Assembly: GCA_965248815.1 (NCBI GenBank)
Contig: CBDFKK010000008.1
Span: 1,860,001-1,924,000 of the forward strand
Direction: 5' to 3'
Length of the DNA: 64,000 nucleotides
Origin: CBDFKK01 sp965248815
GTDB taxonomy: Bacteria; Pseudomonadota; Alphaproteobacteria; SMXP01
Below the pieces are notes generated by a model. It saw only the letters and a program-made list of their open reading frames with translations, ran no database searches and was not told the origin of the DNA. The position numbers were made by a program, and so were the translations under genes. Shown one piece after another: positions 32,214 through 41,099 of the stretch (position 1 is the first letter of the stretch; the number at the start of each line of letters is the position of its first letter).

Positions 32214-32492
32214 TCAACTTCTGCCGAATCAGGGCATCACCAAAAGAGTCTGCTAATCACCAATAAGATAACGCATGTTAACGTGGAAGCAGTCGTGCTT
32301 TTGAAATAGATCGGCTCATCTTGAGATTTCTAGACTGTCAACCATTACGCGTGTCGCTACCTTGACGAATGCCAGTAAGTTGTTTTTCAGTTTACGTTTC
32401 ATCGAAAGAGTTTGGAACCGCTTGGAAGGTGACTTAGACTTTCAGAGCACTGCATCCGACTGGGCTGTGTCACGCATTGAGGGAAGCATAAT
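32214..32492. other. AT-rich leader region before the Tat peptides
   Basis: About 280 nt with no supportable gene. It must hold the promoter for the two small peptide genes, but no strong -35/-10 or -24/-12 pair stands out. Confidence 0.4.
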
Positions 32493-32678
32493 ATGAAGAA
32501 AGTTGATGAAGTTCTGAGCCAAGAAAAACGCAACCGCAGCGATTTTTTGAAGAATGCCGGCACCGTGGCCGTAACCGCACCGGCCGTAGCCTTGTTGCTA
32601 TCGTCTGAAACCAAGGCAGGCCCGATAACTGGATATAACGGAACGACAACGCCACTGCCTACGCTACAAGCGTTCTAA
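32493..32678 (+). CDS. Tiny Tat-signal-like peptide, copy 1
   Basis: 61 aa. SD GAGGGAAG lies 8 nt before ATG. Nearly all of it is a Tat-type signal: KRNRSDFLKNAGTVAVTAPA then VALLLSSETKAG. The predicted mature part is only about 20 residues (PITGYNGTTTPLPTLQAF). The second Arg of the twin-Arg is Ser here (NRSDFLK), so Tat export may be impaired. A paralogue follows 29 nt downstream with the same plan, sharing GYNG and a C-terminal QAF. No enzyme domain. The function is not known to me. Confidence 0.7.
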   Translation: MKKVDEVLSQEKRNRSDFLKNAGTVAVTAPAVALLLSSETKAGPITGYNGTTTPLPTLQAF

Positions 32679-32707
32679 AATCATTTGGCTGGGAGGGATA
32701 GCAAACT

Positions 32708-32902
32708 TTGACAAAGAAAGTTGACAAAATTCTTGAAAACGAAAAACGCAATCGCCGCGATTTTCTCAAGAATGCGGGAACCGTCGCAGTAACGGCGCCC
32801 GCAGTAGCGATCCTTTTATCCTCAGAATCAAAGGCGGGGCCCCCAAGTGGCTACAATGGCATGGGAACAATCAAACCTCCCATCGCAGCACAAGCATTTT
32901 AG
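32708..32902 (+). CDS. Tiny Tat-signal peptide, copy 2
   Basis: 64 aa, probable TTG start at 32708 after GGGAGGGA. It is paralogous to copy 1: KRNRRDFLKNAGTVAVTAPA keeps the full Tat motif NRRDFLK, then VAILLSSESKAG. The predicted mature part is about 24 residues (PPSGYNGMGTIKPPIAAQAF at its core). Both copies conserve G-Y-N-G and Q-A-F. A terminator lies 150 nt downstream at 33056. Either a secreted micro-peptide or a stand-alone leader; unknown. Confidence 0.7.
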   Translation: MTKKVDKILENEKRNRRDFLKNAGTVAVTAPAVAILLSSESKAGPPSGYNGMGTIKPPIAAQAF

Positions 32903-33055
32903 CAATCCTTGGTTGAAACTTTCGGATGTGCCGGCGCGTTATGTCGTGATTGCGAAGCCGGAGCCTTTTTCGCTGTCGCTTTTGACAGCTTGACCGGCGG
33001 ACGGGGTGAAGCACAATTGACGAACCGGAAACTAGCAGACGCCAATATTTTCCGA

Positions 33056-33082
33056 AGAGCGGCCCCTGGGGGCCGCTTTTTT
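33056..33082 (+). terminator. Intrinsic terminator downstream of the Tat peptides
   Basis: AGCGGCCC (33058-33065), a CTGG loop and GGGCCGCT (33070-33077), then six T. It closely resembles the PEP-CTERM terminator, including the trailing GTTGCG. Confidence 0.85.
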
Positions 33083-33640
33083 GTTGCGTGGTTGGACTTG
33101 TCTAGTGACGGCTTTGGTTGCGGATTCAACCGGTCGATGCAACACGCCGTCCGATCCTTCTCTGCTGGGGGTCTTGAGCGTCCGCGCCTAGCTAAAGCGG
33201 GACTAATAGATCGCAAACTCGGATCCTTATCCAACTTCCGCGATTCCTCTCGCTTCCAGCGGCTCTACCCCTCCTGTTGCTTGAATAGCCTGGTGGTACA
33301 AGTGATTCCCACCACTCACTCTTTCCTCCATATCTGAGTCAGAGTGTTGCGTTGACCCATTGAGACCGCAGGCAGAAGCGGACATTGCATTCCGTCTTAT
33401 TATCTCCAGGAATTAGCTTCACTACGCCATACTTGGTTCTAAGCTAACAACCACGGGGAGTCCCAATTTGTCCCTAGCTCTCCATAGCACCACCATAAGG
33501 CAAATTTAGGGCGAACTCATTTGCAGCAGGCACGAGCGTGTGATCTACTTCACAGTGCGGCGAGGCCCAAGTCTTTTTTTGGAGGTGGGGGCTGATAATG
33601 AAAGCAGAGGTGGTTCGGTTTGTTTGAACAACTTTCGGAC
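33083..33640. other. Intergenic region left of IS3 element
   Basis: About 560 nt without a supportable gene. Minus-strand AATGGGTCAAC (33351-33361) is a further copy of the IS-B target core. A T7 tract followed by GGAGGTGGGGGC lies near 33575-33597. If amtB was simply split by the IS3 insertion, its lost 3' end should be here. I do not find it, so a deletion is likely. Confidence 0.5.
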
Positions 33641-33666
33641 TGCGGATAAGTGGATTTCAGCCCCTG

Positions 33667-34497
33667 TTATGCCGCGACCGGGATTGGTTGCAGCACGTTG
33701 AAGTAAGCCTGATCGGGTGTCTGGCGGTCAAGCGATGAATGCGGTCTCTTGGTGTTGTAAAAGACCAAATATTTGCCGAGGGCGGCTCGGGCTTGTGGAA
33801 CATTGCCATAGGCATGCAGATAGACCTCCTCGTATTTGACCGTGCGCCACAGCCGTTCAACAAAGACATTGTCCCGCCACGCTCCCTTGCCATCCATGCT
33901 GATGGCGATTTCAGCATCCTTCAGGATTTGTGTGAAAGCGATGGAGGTAAACTGCGAGCCCTGATCGGTGTTGAAGATGTCCGGCTTACCGTAACGGGCC
34001 AGTGCTTCTTCAACGGCTTCAATGCAAAAGTCTGCTTCCAGTGTGATAGAGAGCCGCCAGGACAGGACACGCCGGCTGAACCAGTCAACCACTGCGGCCA
34101 GATAAACAAAGCCCCGTGCCATTGGAATGTAGGTGATATCCATCGCCCAGACCTGATTGGGTTGGGTGACCGGCAGCTTACGCAACAGATAGGGATAGAT
34201 TTTGTGGCCCGGTGCAGGCTTGGACGTGTTCGGGCGGCGATAAATAGCCTCAAGCCCCATACGCTTCATCAGTGTTGTGACGTGCAGGCGGCCAACCTTG
34301 TATCCTTCACCAAGCAATAGTCCCTGCAGCATCCTGCTGCCTGCAAAGGGATAGTCGAGATGCAATTCATCAATCCGGCGCATCAGTGCCAGATCACCGA
34401 CCGATACGGGACGGGGCTGATAATAGACGCTGCCCCGGCTGATCTTGAGCGCCTTGGCCTGACGGCTGAGCGAGAGTTTATGTTTGCGGTCGATCAT
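33667..34497 (-). CDS. IS3-family transposase OrfB (DDE integrase)
   Basis: 276-aa rve-domain transposase. The DDE residues are in VWAMDITYIPMARGFVYLAA (first Asp), FNTDQGSQFTSIAF (second Asp) and SMDGKGAWRDNVFVERLWRT (Glu). The N-terminus MIDRKHKLSLSRQAKALKIS is the usual OrfB HTH region, and RPHSSLDRQTPDQAYFN closes it. Its ATG overlaps the orfA stop (ATGA). A fusion OrfAB made by -1 slippage is the usual active product. Confidence 0.93.
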   Translation of the reverse strand: MIDRKHKLSLSRQAKALKISRGSVYYQPRPVSVGDLALMRRIDELHLDYPFAGSRMLQGLLLGEGYKVGRLHVTTLMKRMGLEAIYRRPNTSKPAPGHKIYPYLLRKLPVTQPNQVWAMDITYIPMARGFVYLAAVVDWFSRRVLSWRLSITLEADFCIEAVEEALARYGKPDIFNTDQGSQFTSIAFTQILKDAEIAISMDGKGAWRDNVFVERLWRTVKYEEVYLHAYGNVPQARAALGKYLVFYNTKRPHSSLDRQTPDQAYFNVLQPIPVAA

Positions 34498-34805
34498 TTT
34501 CTTGCGCTCGGCAATCCCGCCTTGGTGAGCGCATCGCCTAAAAAATCATTCTCAAGCGTCAGCTCCCCAATCTTGGCATGGAGCCTCTTCACATCAACAC
34601 GGGGTGCAGGCAGCGGTGATTTACCCTCCCGCCCAAAAACACCCGCTGCACCCTCAAGGAGCTGATCTTTCCATTGCTTGATCTGGTTAGGATGAACATC
34701 AAACTGCTGAGCGAGTTCTCCCAATGTCTGCTCACCGCGAACGGCCGCAAGGGCCACCTTCGACTTGAACGCAGGTGTATGATTGCGACGTGGTCGTCTT
34801 GCCAT
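34494..34805 (-). CDS. IS3-family transposase OrfA
   Basis: 103-aa helix-turn-helix and leucine-zipper protein from ATG 34805 (MARRPRRNHTPAFKSKVALA). GELAQQFDVHPNQIKQWKDQ is the recognition helix region and RLHAKIGELTLENDFLGDAL the coiled coil. The end SARK-stop overlaps the start of orfB in AAAATGA, a plausible slippage site. Confidence 0.92.
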   Translation of the reverse strand: MARRPRRNHTPAFKSKVALAAVRGEQTLGELAQQFDVHPNQIKQWKDQLLEGAAGVFGREGKSPLPAPRVDVKRLHAKIGELTLENDFLGDALTKAGLPSARK

Positions 34806-34861
34806 AGTGGATCTCCTGTTGCCGGCGATCATGCCGCCTACAGGCCAAAATTCCACTTATC

Positions 34862-36010
34862 TCAACTGTGCAGATTTCCCGAGCCACCTCTGTAGATTGC
34901 AAGCCCGCCAGCAAAAGCAATGAATACGCCGGTTACAGTGCCAACTAACTGCGCTCCAAAACTTACCCCGCCAAGTCCGCCAAGTGTGGTCGTTCCGAAT
35001 TTGCCAGCCGCGATGCCACCCCAAACGCCGGCCAGTCCGTGAAGTGGCCAAACGCCTAAGACATCATCAATCTTCCAGCGGTTTTGCATGACTTGGAAAA
35101 GCAGTACAAAAAGCGCCCCGGCGACTGCCCCTATAGTGAATGCGCCGATCGGATGAACAATGTCCGATCCGGCGCAAATGGCCACAAGGCCCGCCAGAGC
35201 GCCATTGTGAACAAAACCTGGATCATTTCGTCCTGCAATCAGCACAGCAATAATTCCTCCAACCATGGCCATCAATGAGTTCATGGCTACAAGCCCGGTA
35301 ACTCCTTCGAGCGACTGGGCGCTCATGACATTGAATCCGTACCAGCCGATGCAAAGGATCCAAGACCCGAGTGCTAGCCAAGGAATACTGGAGGGGGGAA
35401 TTCCAGCAACGCGACCACTCTTGTCATATCGGCCCAGACGGGGTCCTAACAACAAGACGGCGCCCAAGGCCATCCAACCGCCAACCGCATGAACCACAAT
35501 GGATCCGGCGAAGTCATGAAAAGGCACACCAAACATTCCGGTTAGCCAGCTCTGAAAGCCAAGTCGGTCGCCCCATACCATGCCCTCGAATAAGGGATAG
35601 ACGATTGCAACAATGATAGCAGTGGCGGCCAATTGCGGTCCGAATTTAGCCCGTTCAGCAATGCCACCCGAAATAATGGCCGGAATTGCAGCAGCAAAAG
35701 TTGCTAAAAAGAAGAACTTGACGAGATCATAGCCGCTAATTGCAAATGCAGCCCCCTCTGCAGAAGCCTGACCGGTCAAGACCGCTGCGCTGCTAAAAAA
35801 GTTGACCCCGTATGCGACCGCGAACCCAATAAAGAAATAGGCAGTTGTGGAAACAGCAAAGTCGACCATGATTTTGACAAGAGCGTTGACCTGGTTTTTG
35901 TGCTGGACTGTACCAACCTCCAAGAAAGCAAATCCCGCGTGCATTGCAAATACCAAGATCGCACCCATTAGAACAAAGAAGACGTCCGCGCCCGGTTGGA
36001 GAGAGCCCAT
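34862..36010 (-). pseudogene. amtB: Ammonium transporter AmtB, 3' end removed by IS3 element
   Basis: Ammonium channel/transporter of the inner membrane. From ATG 36010 (SD AGGGA) it has the expected helices, with MHAGFAFLEVGTVQHKNQVN early and HAVGGWMALGAVLLLGPRLG, including the pore His, in the middle. The sequence stops within or just after the last helix (FIAFAGGLAIYRGGSGNLHS). The cytoplasmic tail, normally VGLR followed by an acidic segment that binds GlnK, is absent. The stop TGA is the terminal trinucleotide of the adjoining IS3 element. 382 aa remain. Transport might persist, but GlnK control should not be normal. Confidence 0.85.
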
Positions 36011-36082
36011 TTTTAGTTTTCCCTGATTTTTCGTGTGTGAGGCTCTACCTTGGTAGAGTCGCAAATTGACTTAACGTCTCGA

Positions 36083-36421
36083 TTAGAGGGCATCAACGTC
36101 TCTTTCGCCGGTTCGAATCCGGACTGCATGATCGACATTAAAGACGAATATCTTTCCGTCACCGATCTGACCCGTTTTTGCAGTCGTCGCAATTGTTTCG
36201 ACTACCTTGTCGACAAGATCGTCGGACACGGCGATTTCCATTTTTATTTTTGGAAGAAAATAGATGGCGTATTCAGCGCCCCGATAGATCTCCGTGTGCC
36301 CTTTTTGACGTCCGTGGCCTTTGACCTCACTAACCGTCATGCCTTCTATTCCAATATCCATCAGCGCTTCTCGCACCTCGTCTAATTTGAAGGGCTTTAT
36401 GACCGCCGTAATCAATTTCAT
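36083..36421 (-). CDS. glnK: PII nitrogen-regulatory protein GlnK
   Basis: 112-aa PII signal protein that senses 2-oxoglutarate and ATP/ADP and blocks AmtB when nitrogen is plentiful. MKLITAVIKPFKLDEVREAL and the T-loop GHGRQKGHTEIYRGAEYAI are typical, with Tyr51 (in GAEY) the uridylylation site. DGKIFVFNVDHAVRIRTGE is the C-terminal signature. It lies 72 bp upstream of amtB in the same direction, the classic glnK-amtB operon. A sigma-54-like site lies upstream. Confidence 0.96.
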   Translation of the reverse strand: MKLITAVIKPFKLDEVREALMDIGIEGMTVSEVKGHGRQKGHTEIYRGAEYAIYFLPKIKMEIAVSDDLVDKVVETIATTAKTGQIGDGKIFVFNVDHAVRIRTGERDVDAL

Positions 36422-36813
36422 TGGAGAGACCTTTCAATGGAGCAATGCGATGGACACAGGCGCTGTGGAGAGGTTAGTGTCGTCACGTTAAATTGCTTGT
36501 TGTCACAGGGACCTCTTTGACAGTCCAATTCACATAACAAGATTTGTGCCGATTGAATGAATTAGAATCATTGACCGGAAACTGCGGTTTTTGATGAATT
36601 GGCAGGTGATCAGATCGTAATTCAGATTGAGGCGTGCCTAATTGTTAGGCGTCACCAGCTTTTCCTTTGCGCACTTGAATAACTATTGTGCGTTGTTCTC
36701 AAGCTTGCAATCGTCGAGGCATGAGGCAATGCAAAAGTGCTAAAGCCACACTGATTGCAGTGAGCATTGGGGCGCGTGATCATCCGGCGAAGGTAATGAT
36801 AACGGAGACCGAG
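36422..36813. other. Divergent control region of glnK and the RND genes
   Basis: About 390 nt with no gene. It holds the possible glnK promoter above and must hold the promoter for the plus-strand efflux genes. In-frame ATGs at 36721 and 36796 precede the chosen start of the adaptor gene, but the lipoprotein signal fits only the start at 36814. Confidence 0.5.
36536..36552 (-). promoter_or_regulatory. Possible sigma-54 promoter of glnK-amtB
   Basis: Minus-strand TCGGCACAAATCTTGTT resembles TGGCAC-N5-TTGC, with GG at the right distance, but the -12 element reads GT instead of GC. glnK-amtB is NtrC/RpoN-driven in many proteobacteria, so the position is sensible. The mismatch makes the call weak. 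Confidence 0.4.
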
Positions 36814-37905
36814 ATGCACAAGAATCATCGTGTAATACCTTTGCTTGCTGCCGGGTACTTGTGTCTTCTGACAAGCTGCGGTGATGAGCTGCCGCAAGCG
36901 GAAGAGCGTGTTCGAGCGATCAAACCGTACTATGTTAGCGAGCCTGCAGGAGGAGACGTTAGGCGTTATGCGGGCACCGTTATGGCATCGGATACGTCGT
37001 CTTTAAGCTTTTCAGTAGCGGGGACGGTTCAAGCTGTTTCTGTCTCTCAAGGTGATCGCGTCACACGCGGACAGGTGTTGGCTAGTCTCGACCCGGCGCC
37101 TTTTGAATTTGATGTAGACGCCGCGGGTTCCCAACTGCAGTCAGCGGATGCGGCTTACGCTAATGCTCGGCTTGAGCGTGACCGGCAAGCCCAGCTCTAT
37201 GAGAAGCAATGGGTATCGAAAGCTGCTTACGATCAATCCGTTGCAGCATTCGAATCCGCCGAGGGCGACCTTAATTTGGCGCGCTCTCGCCTCAACTTGG
37301 CCGAACGGGATCTCAATAACAGCCGGCTCGTCGCGCCCTTCGACGGTGTTGTCGCATCGCGCGATATCGAACCGTTTGTGGAGGTCAGTGCAGGAGAAAC
37401 TCTGTTTCAAATCAACTCGGAAGGTGCACTCGAGCTCGTCATCTCCGTTCCCGACTTTATGATCAGTCGGTTTTCGATCGGGCTGCCGGCAAGAATTGAT
37501 ACGACAACATTGCCAACCTGCGGATGCAATGGCCGGATAACAGAGATTGGCTCTGCAGCCGGCGCGGGGAATGCCGTGCCTGTTAAAGCGACTCTCCTGG
37601 ATCCGCCTTCCCAAATGCTGCCCGGCATGACGGCGGAGGCCACTGTGGTTCTCTCAAATGATGAAAACAAACGGGGCTACCTTGTGCCGCTCGTCGCGGT
37701 GGCTCCGGGGGACAAACCTGAAAGCGGATATGTCTTCAAGTTTGATCCCGACACGCAAACAGTCAATAAAACAGAAGTCACGGGCCGTGCGGGACAAGGC
37801 AACCTGGTCGAAATTACGCAAGGCATTGGCCCCGGAGATATTTTGGCGTCGGCAGGTGTCAGCTTGTTGCGCGACGGTCAAAAAGTAACGCTGATGCAGC
37901 AATAA
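36814..37905 (+). CDS. RND efflux periplasmic adaptor (MFP), lipoprotein
   Basis: Membrane-fusion protein bridging the inner-membrane pump and an outer-membrane channel. From ATG 36814 (SD GGAGACCGAG) 363 aa. Lipobox LTSC gives an acylated Cys near residue 25. VAGTVQAVSVSQGDRVTRGQ is the lipoyl-type half-motif, followed by an alpha-hairpin (about 95-155) and LVAPFDGVVASRDIEPFVEV, the second half-motif. The gene for the pump starts about 30 nt after. No TolC gene follows, so the outer channel is shared. Confidence 0.93.
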   Translation: MHKNHRVIPLLAAGYLCLLTSCGDELPQAEERVRAIKPYYVSEPAGGDVRRYAGTVMASDTSSLSFSVAGTVQAVSVSQGDRVTRGQVLASLDPAPFEFDVDAAGSQLQSADAAYANARLERDRQAQLYEKQWVSKAAYDQSVAAFESAEGDLNLARSRLNLAERDLNNSRLVAPFDGVVASRDIEPFVEVSAGETLFQINSEGALELVISVPDFMISRFSIGLPARIDTTTLPTCGCNGRITEIGSAAGAGNAVPVKATLLDPPSQMLPGMTAEATVVLSNDENKRGYLVPLVAVAPGDKPESGYVFKFDPDTQTVNKTEVTGRAGQGNLVEITQGIGPGDILASAGVSLLRDGQKVTLMQQ

Positions 37906-37934
37906 GCTTGGCCAATGCGTCTCCGGAAATTGTC

Positions 37935-40900
37935 ATGACCCTCACGAAGCTCGCAATAGAGAATTCGCGTATCACCGTATTGGGGATCGCATTGATCGCG
38001 CTAATCGGGACTAGACTGTACTTGTCCTATCCGAGCGCCGAAGACCCTTCTATTACCATTCGAAGCGCCATAATTACGGCTTACTACCCCGGCATGTCGG
38101 CGGACCGGGCCGAAGATCTCATTACACTGCCAATTGAAAATGCGATGCGAGAGATTTCCGCGATCGACGACATCATTTCGACATCAAAGACCGGCGAAGT
38201 TCAGGTGGAAGTTACAATCGAAGACGCGGTCGATGATCTCGATGCTGTGTTTCAAGATATTCGCAACAAGGCTAACGACGTTAAGCCGCAGCTGCCCGAT
38301 AATACTCAAGGGCCGTTCGTCAACGACGAATATGGTCTAACCGCTGTGGCAACAATCGCTCTTTGGGCGGACGGATTCTCGCTTTCAGAAATGCGCGATG
38401 TGGCGCGAGATGTGCGGGACAGGTTGTACGTTCTCGAAGGTGTCAAAAAAGTCGAACTTTTTGGCATTCAGGAAGAGCGGATATTCCTTGAGTTTTCGCC
38501 GGCTCGGCTTGTTCAGCTTGGAATTTCGCCTCAGGGTATATTTGGCGAACTCATTCAACAAAACATCATAGAGCCGGGCGGTGAAATCAATGCGTCCGGT
38601 CGTTCGGTTCTTATCGAGCCGTCCGGAAACTTTGAATCGGTCAATGAAATTGGAGATGTTCTCTACACCATTCCAGGCACCACGCAGGTAATGAGGCTAG
38701 ATGAAGTTGTCGAGATTAGACGAGGATATGTCGATCCACCGAAGACTCCGGTCTTTTTTAATGATCGGCCGGCCATTGTAATTTCCGTCTCGACGATTGA
38801 CGGCACGAACAACCTTGAGTTTGGCAGTCGGCTGACAGAGGTGGTCGACAAAATAGGTCAAGAGTTGCCGATCGGCTACGTTCTCGAATACGCGACATTC
38901 CAACCGGATCTCATTGAATCAGCAGTTCAAGGCGCGGTCGAAAACGTTTACCAAACGCTCGCCATCGTGCTTGGTGTCGTCATGGTCTTTCTGGGTGTTC
39001 GTACCGGATTGATTGTCGGGTCGTTTGTGCTCTTTACAATGTTGCTGGGCATAGTCGTGATGCGCATGTTTGAAGTTGAGTTTCAGCGCATGTCAATTAC
39101 CGCGATGATTATTGCATTGGGACTTCTGGTCGATAACGGCATCGTCGTTGCGGAAGACATTCGCGTGCGTATGGAACGTGGCCTCGACCGCGTAAAAGCT
39201 GCGATCGAGTCGGGGCGTACACTGGCGCTTCCCTTGTTGACGTCATCACTGACGACAATTTTTGCGTTTTTGCCAATGCTGTTGGTCGAAGGCTCAGCTG
39301 GCGAGTATACGCGGTCGCTTAGCCAGGTTGTCACAATCCTTCTCTTGGGCTCGTGGTTCTTGTCCATGACGATGACGCCGGCAGTTAGCGCGTGGTTTAT
39401 GAAAGTCGATCAAAGTGCCGGCGAAACCGATACTGACTCAATCTCAGCTTATAGCGGCGCGATGTATCAATTTTACAAACCCATTCTGCGGGCGGTGTTG
39501 AAGGCGAGGCTTCTGTTTGTGATTGTTTTGGTCGTCTTGCTCGTCGGGGCGATTCAGATATTAGGTCTCGTTAGAAATGAATTCTTTCCCTTAGGCGACC
39601 GAAACCAATTTCTCGTCTATTTGGATTTTGAGGCGGGAACGGATGTGCGTGAAGTTGAGGACGAACTGCAACGCTTTACCGACTGGTTGGCAAATGCCGA
39701 ATCAAACCCCGAAATCACCAGTCATATCGCGTATGTCGGCAACGGAGGTCCGCGGTTCTTTTTGGCCCTTTCTCCTGTTGACCCAGATCCTCACCGCGCT
39801 TTTGTTCTCGTTAACACCGCAAATCCAGATGATGTTTCCACGCTGATAGATCGAACGAACCGATTTCTTGATTTGAATTTGCCCGGAGCCCGTGCGGATG
39901 CCAAGAAAATGTGGTTCGGTGCGACGGAGCCAGGGCAGATTAAAATTCGTCTCGCTGGTCCGGATGGGGCGGTTCTCGCTGACCGCGGCGACAGACTTGT
40001 AGAAGCATTTCAAGAAGTTTCCGGTACGGTTGGCATCAATCAAGATTGGGAAAACAAGATCTTGAAACTGATCGTCAATGTCGATCAGGCCCGTGCACGC
40101 CGCGCGGGCGTTACGTCGAGCGACGTAGCCAGCTCGCTCAACGCTACATTTGCGGGCGTTGATATCAGTGACTACCGTGAAGGCGACAAAGTCCTGCCCA
40201 TTCTTTTGAGAGGCGAGTCGAGCCTAAGCAACTCACTCGACGGATTGGGGCGCGTGCAAGTCTATTCATCGTCGTCGAACAGTTTTGTGGGGATCGACCA
40301 AGTCGCCGACATTGAGGCGGATTGGCAATTTGGCCGGCTCAAGCGGCACAATCAGGAACATACGCTGACCGTAGAGGCGCGCAATCCCGGTATTTCGGCT
40401 ACGGATCTTTTTGATCAGATCGCACCAACTTTAAATCAGCTCGACCTGCCTGCCGGCTATCGATGGGAAATCGGCGGTGAAATTGAAGATCAGGAAGATG
40501 CAAATGAAAAACTGTTCAGCACAGTACCTTTCGCTCTGGCCGGCATCGTTATTCTGTTGATTGGCCAATTCAACTCATTCCGCAAGGGGGGAATCATCAT
40601 CCTAACAATTCCCTTGATCCTGATCGGAGGCGTGTTGGGTTTGGTGGTTATGAATGCTGCATACGGCTTCATGGTCTTGCTTGGCTTCTTTAGCCTTGCG
40701 GGCATCGTGATCAATAACGGGATCGTTTTGATAGACCGTATACAGATTGAAGAGGCAAAATCCCAGGCGCCGCTCGAAGCAGTTATTGCAGCGTGCCTGG
40801 CGCGTTTGCGCCCCATACTGATGACAACGCTGACGACCGTGCTTGGCCTCGCCCCGCTTATTTTGTTCGGCGGGGCGCTTTTTTACGGCATGGCGAGTGT

Positions 40901-41015
40901 CATTGCGTTTGGGCTAATCGTCGCGACAGTGCTCACGCTCGGCTTTGTACCCGTCCTCTACACGCTATTCTATGGCATCTCCACGAAAGACGCAGACAAC
41001 ATCCTTGCATCTTAA
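37935..41015 (+). CDS. RND efflux transporter permease
   Basis: Proton-driven inner-membrane pump of 1026 aa (from ATG 37935; a TTG at 37908 would add nine residues and lacks an SD). MTLTKLAIENSRITVLGIAL is TM1, and the helix-4 stretch ALGLLVDNGIVVAEDIRVRM holds the proton-relay Asp (one DN rather than a DD pair). Long periplasmic loops follow TM1 and TM7, and ERIFLEFSPARLVQLGISPQ is a typical porter-domain segment. The cargo is not predictable. The AcrB-like length and single linked adaptor argue for HAE-type multidrug or lipid export rather than metal. Confidence 0.93.
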   Translation: MTLTKLAIENSRITVLGIALIALIGTRLYLSYPSAEDPSITIRSAIITAYYPGMSADRAEDLITLPIENAMREISAIDDIISTSKTGEVQVEVTIEDAVDDLDAVFQDIRNKANDVKPQLPDNTQGPFVNDEYGLTAVATIALWADGFSLSEMRDVARDVRDRLYVLEGVKKVELFGIQEERIFLEFSPARLVQLGISPQGIFGELIQQNIIEPGGEINASGRSVLIEPSGNFESVNEIGDVLYTIPGTTQVMRLDEVVEIRRGYVDPPKTPVFFNDRPAIVISVSTIDGTNNLEFGSRLTEVVDKIGQELPIGYVLEYATFQPDLIESAVQGAVENVYQTLAIVLGVVMVFLGVRTGLIVGSFVLFTMLLGIVVMRMFEVEFQRMSITAMIIALGLLVDNGIVVAEDIRVRMERGLDRVKAAIESGRTLALPLLTSSLTTIFAFLPMLLVEGSAGEYTRSLSQVVTILLLGSWFLSMTMTPAVSAWFMKVDQSAGETDTDSISAYSGAMYQFYKPILRAVLKARLLFVIVLVVLLVGAIQILGLVRNEFFPLGDRNQFLVYLDFEAGTDVREVEDELQRFTDWLANAESNPEITSHIAYVGNGGPRFFLALSPVDPDPHRAFVLVNTANPDDVSTLIDRTNRFLDLNLPGARADAKKMWFGATEPGQIKIRLAGPDGAVLADRGDRLVEAFQEVSGTVGINQDWENKILKLIVNVDQARARRAGVTSSDVASSLNATFAGVDISDYREGDKVLPILLRGESSLSNSLDGLGRVQVYSSSSNSFVGIDQVADIEADWQFGRLKRHNQEHTLTVEARNPGISATDLFDQIAPTLNQLDLPAGYRWEIGGEIEDQEDANEKLFSTVPFALAGIVILLIGQFNSFRKGGIIILTIPLILIGGVLGLVVMNAAYGFMVLLGFFSLAGIVINNGIVLIDRIQIEEAKSQAPLEAVIAACLARLRPILMTTLTTVLGLAPLILFGGALFYGMASVIAFGLIVATVLTLGFVPVLYTLFYGISTKDADNILAS

Positions 41016-41099
41016 CCCCTCGCCTTAAGCTCTCGATGCTTCCCTCACCGCGACAGCGCGGCGCAGGCGCGGCTCTGGACTCCCGCCCGTTGAGGGCCG

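Larger units (their letters stand above)
33641..34864 (-). mobile_element. IS3-family insertion sequence
   Basis: About 1.22 kb carrying overlapping orfA and orfB on the minus strand. The ends are imperfect inverted repeats: GATAAGTGGATTTCAGCCC (33645-33663) against the reverse complement of 34843-34861, GATAAGTGGAATTTTGGCC. Including the outer TGCG and TGA, both termini start with TG, as IS3-family ends do. No clear target duplication is visible. The right end abuts amtB and supplies its stop codon. Confidence 0.85.

Noticed and set aside
32909..33337. 142-codon plus-strand frame after the Tat peptides
   Set aside because: It runs through an intrinsic terminator, has no SD and no domain-like sequence.
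33641..34864. Target-site duplication of the IS3 element
   Set aside because: Flanks GGAC and ACTG do not form a convincing 3-5 bp direct repeat, which fits a secondary deletion.
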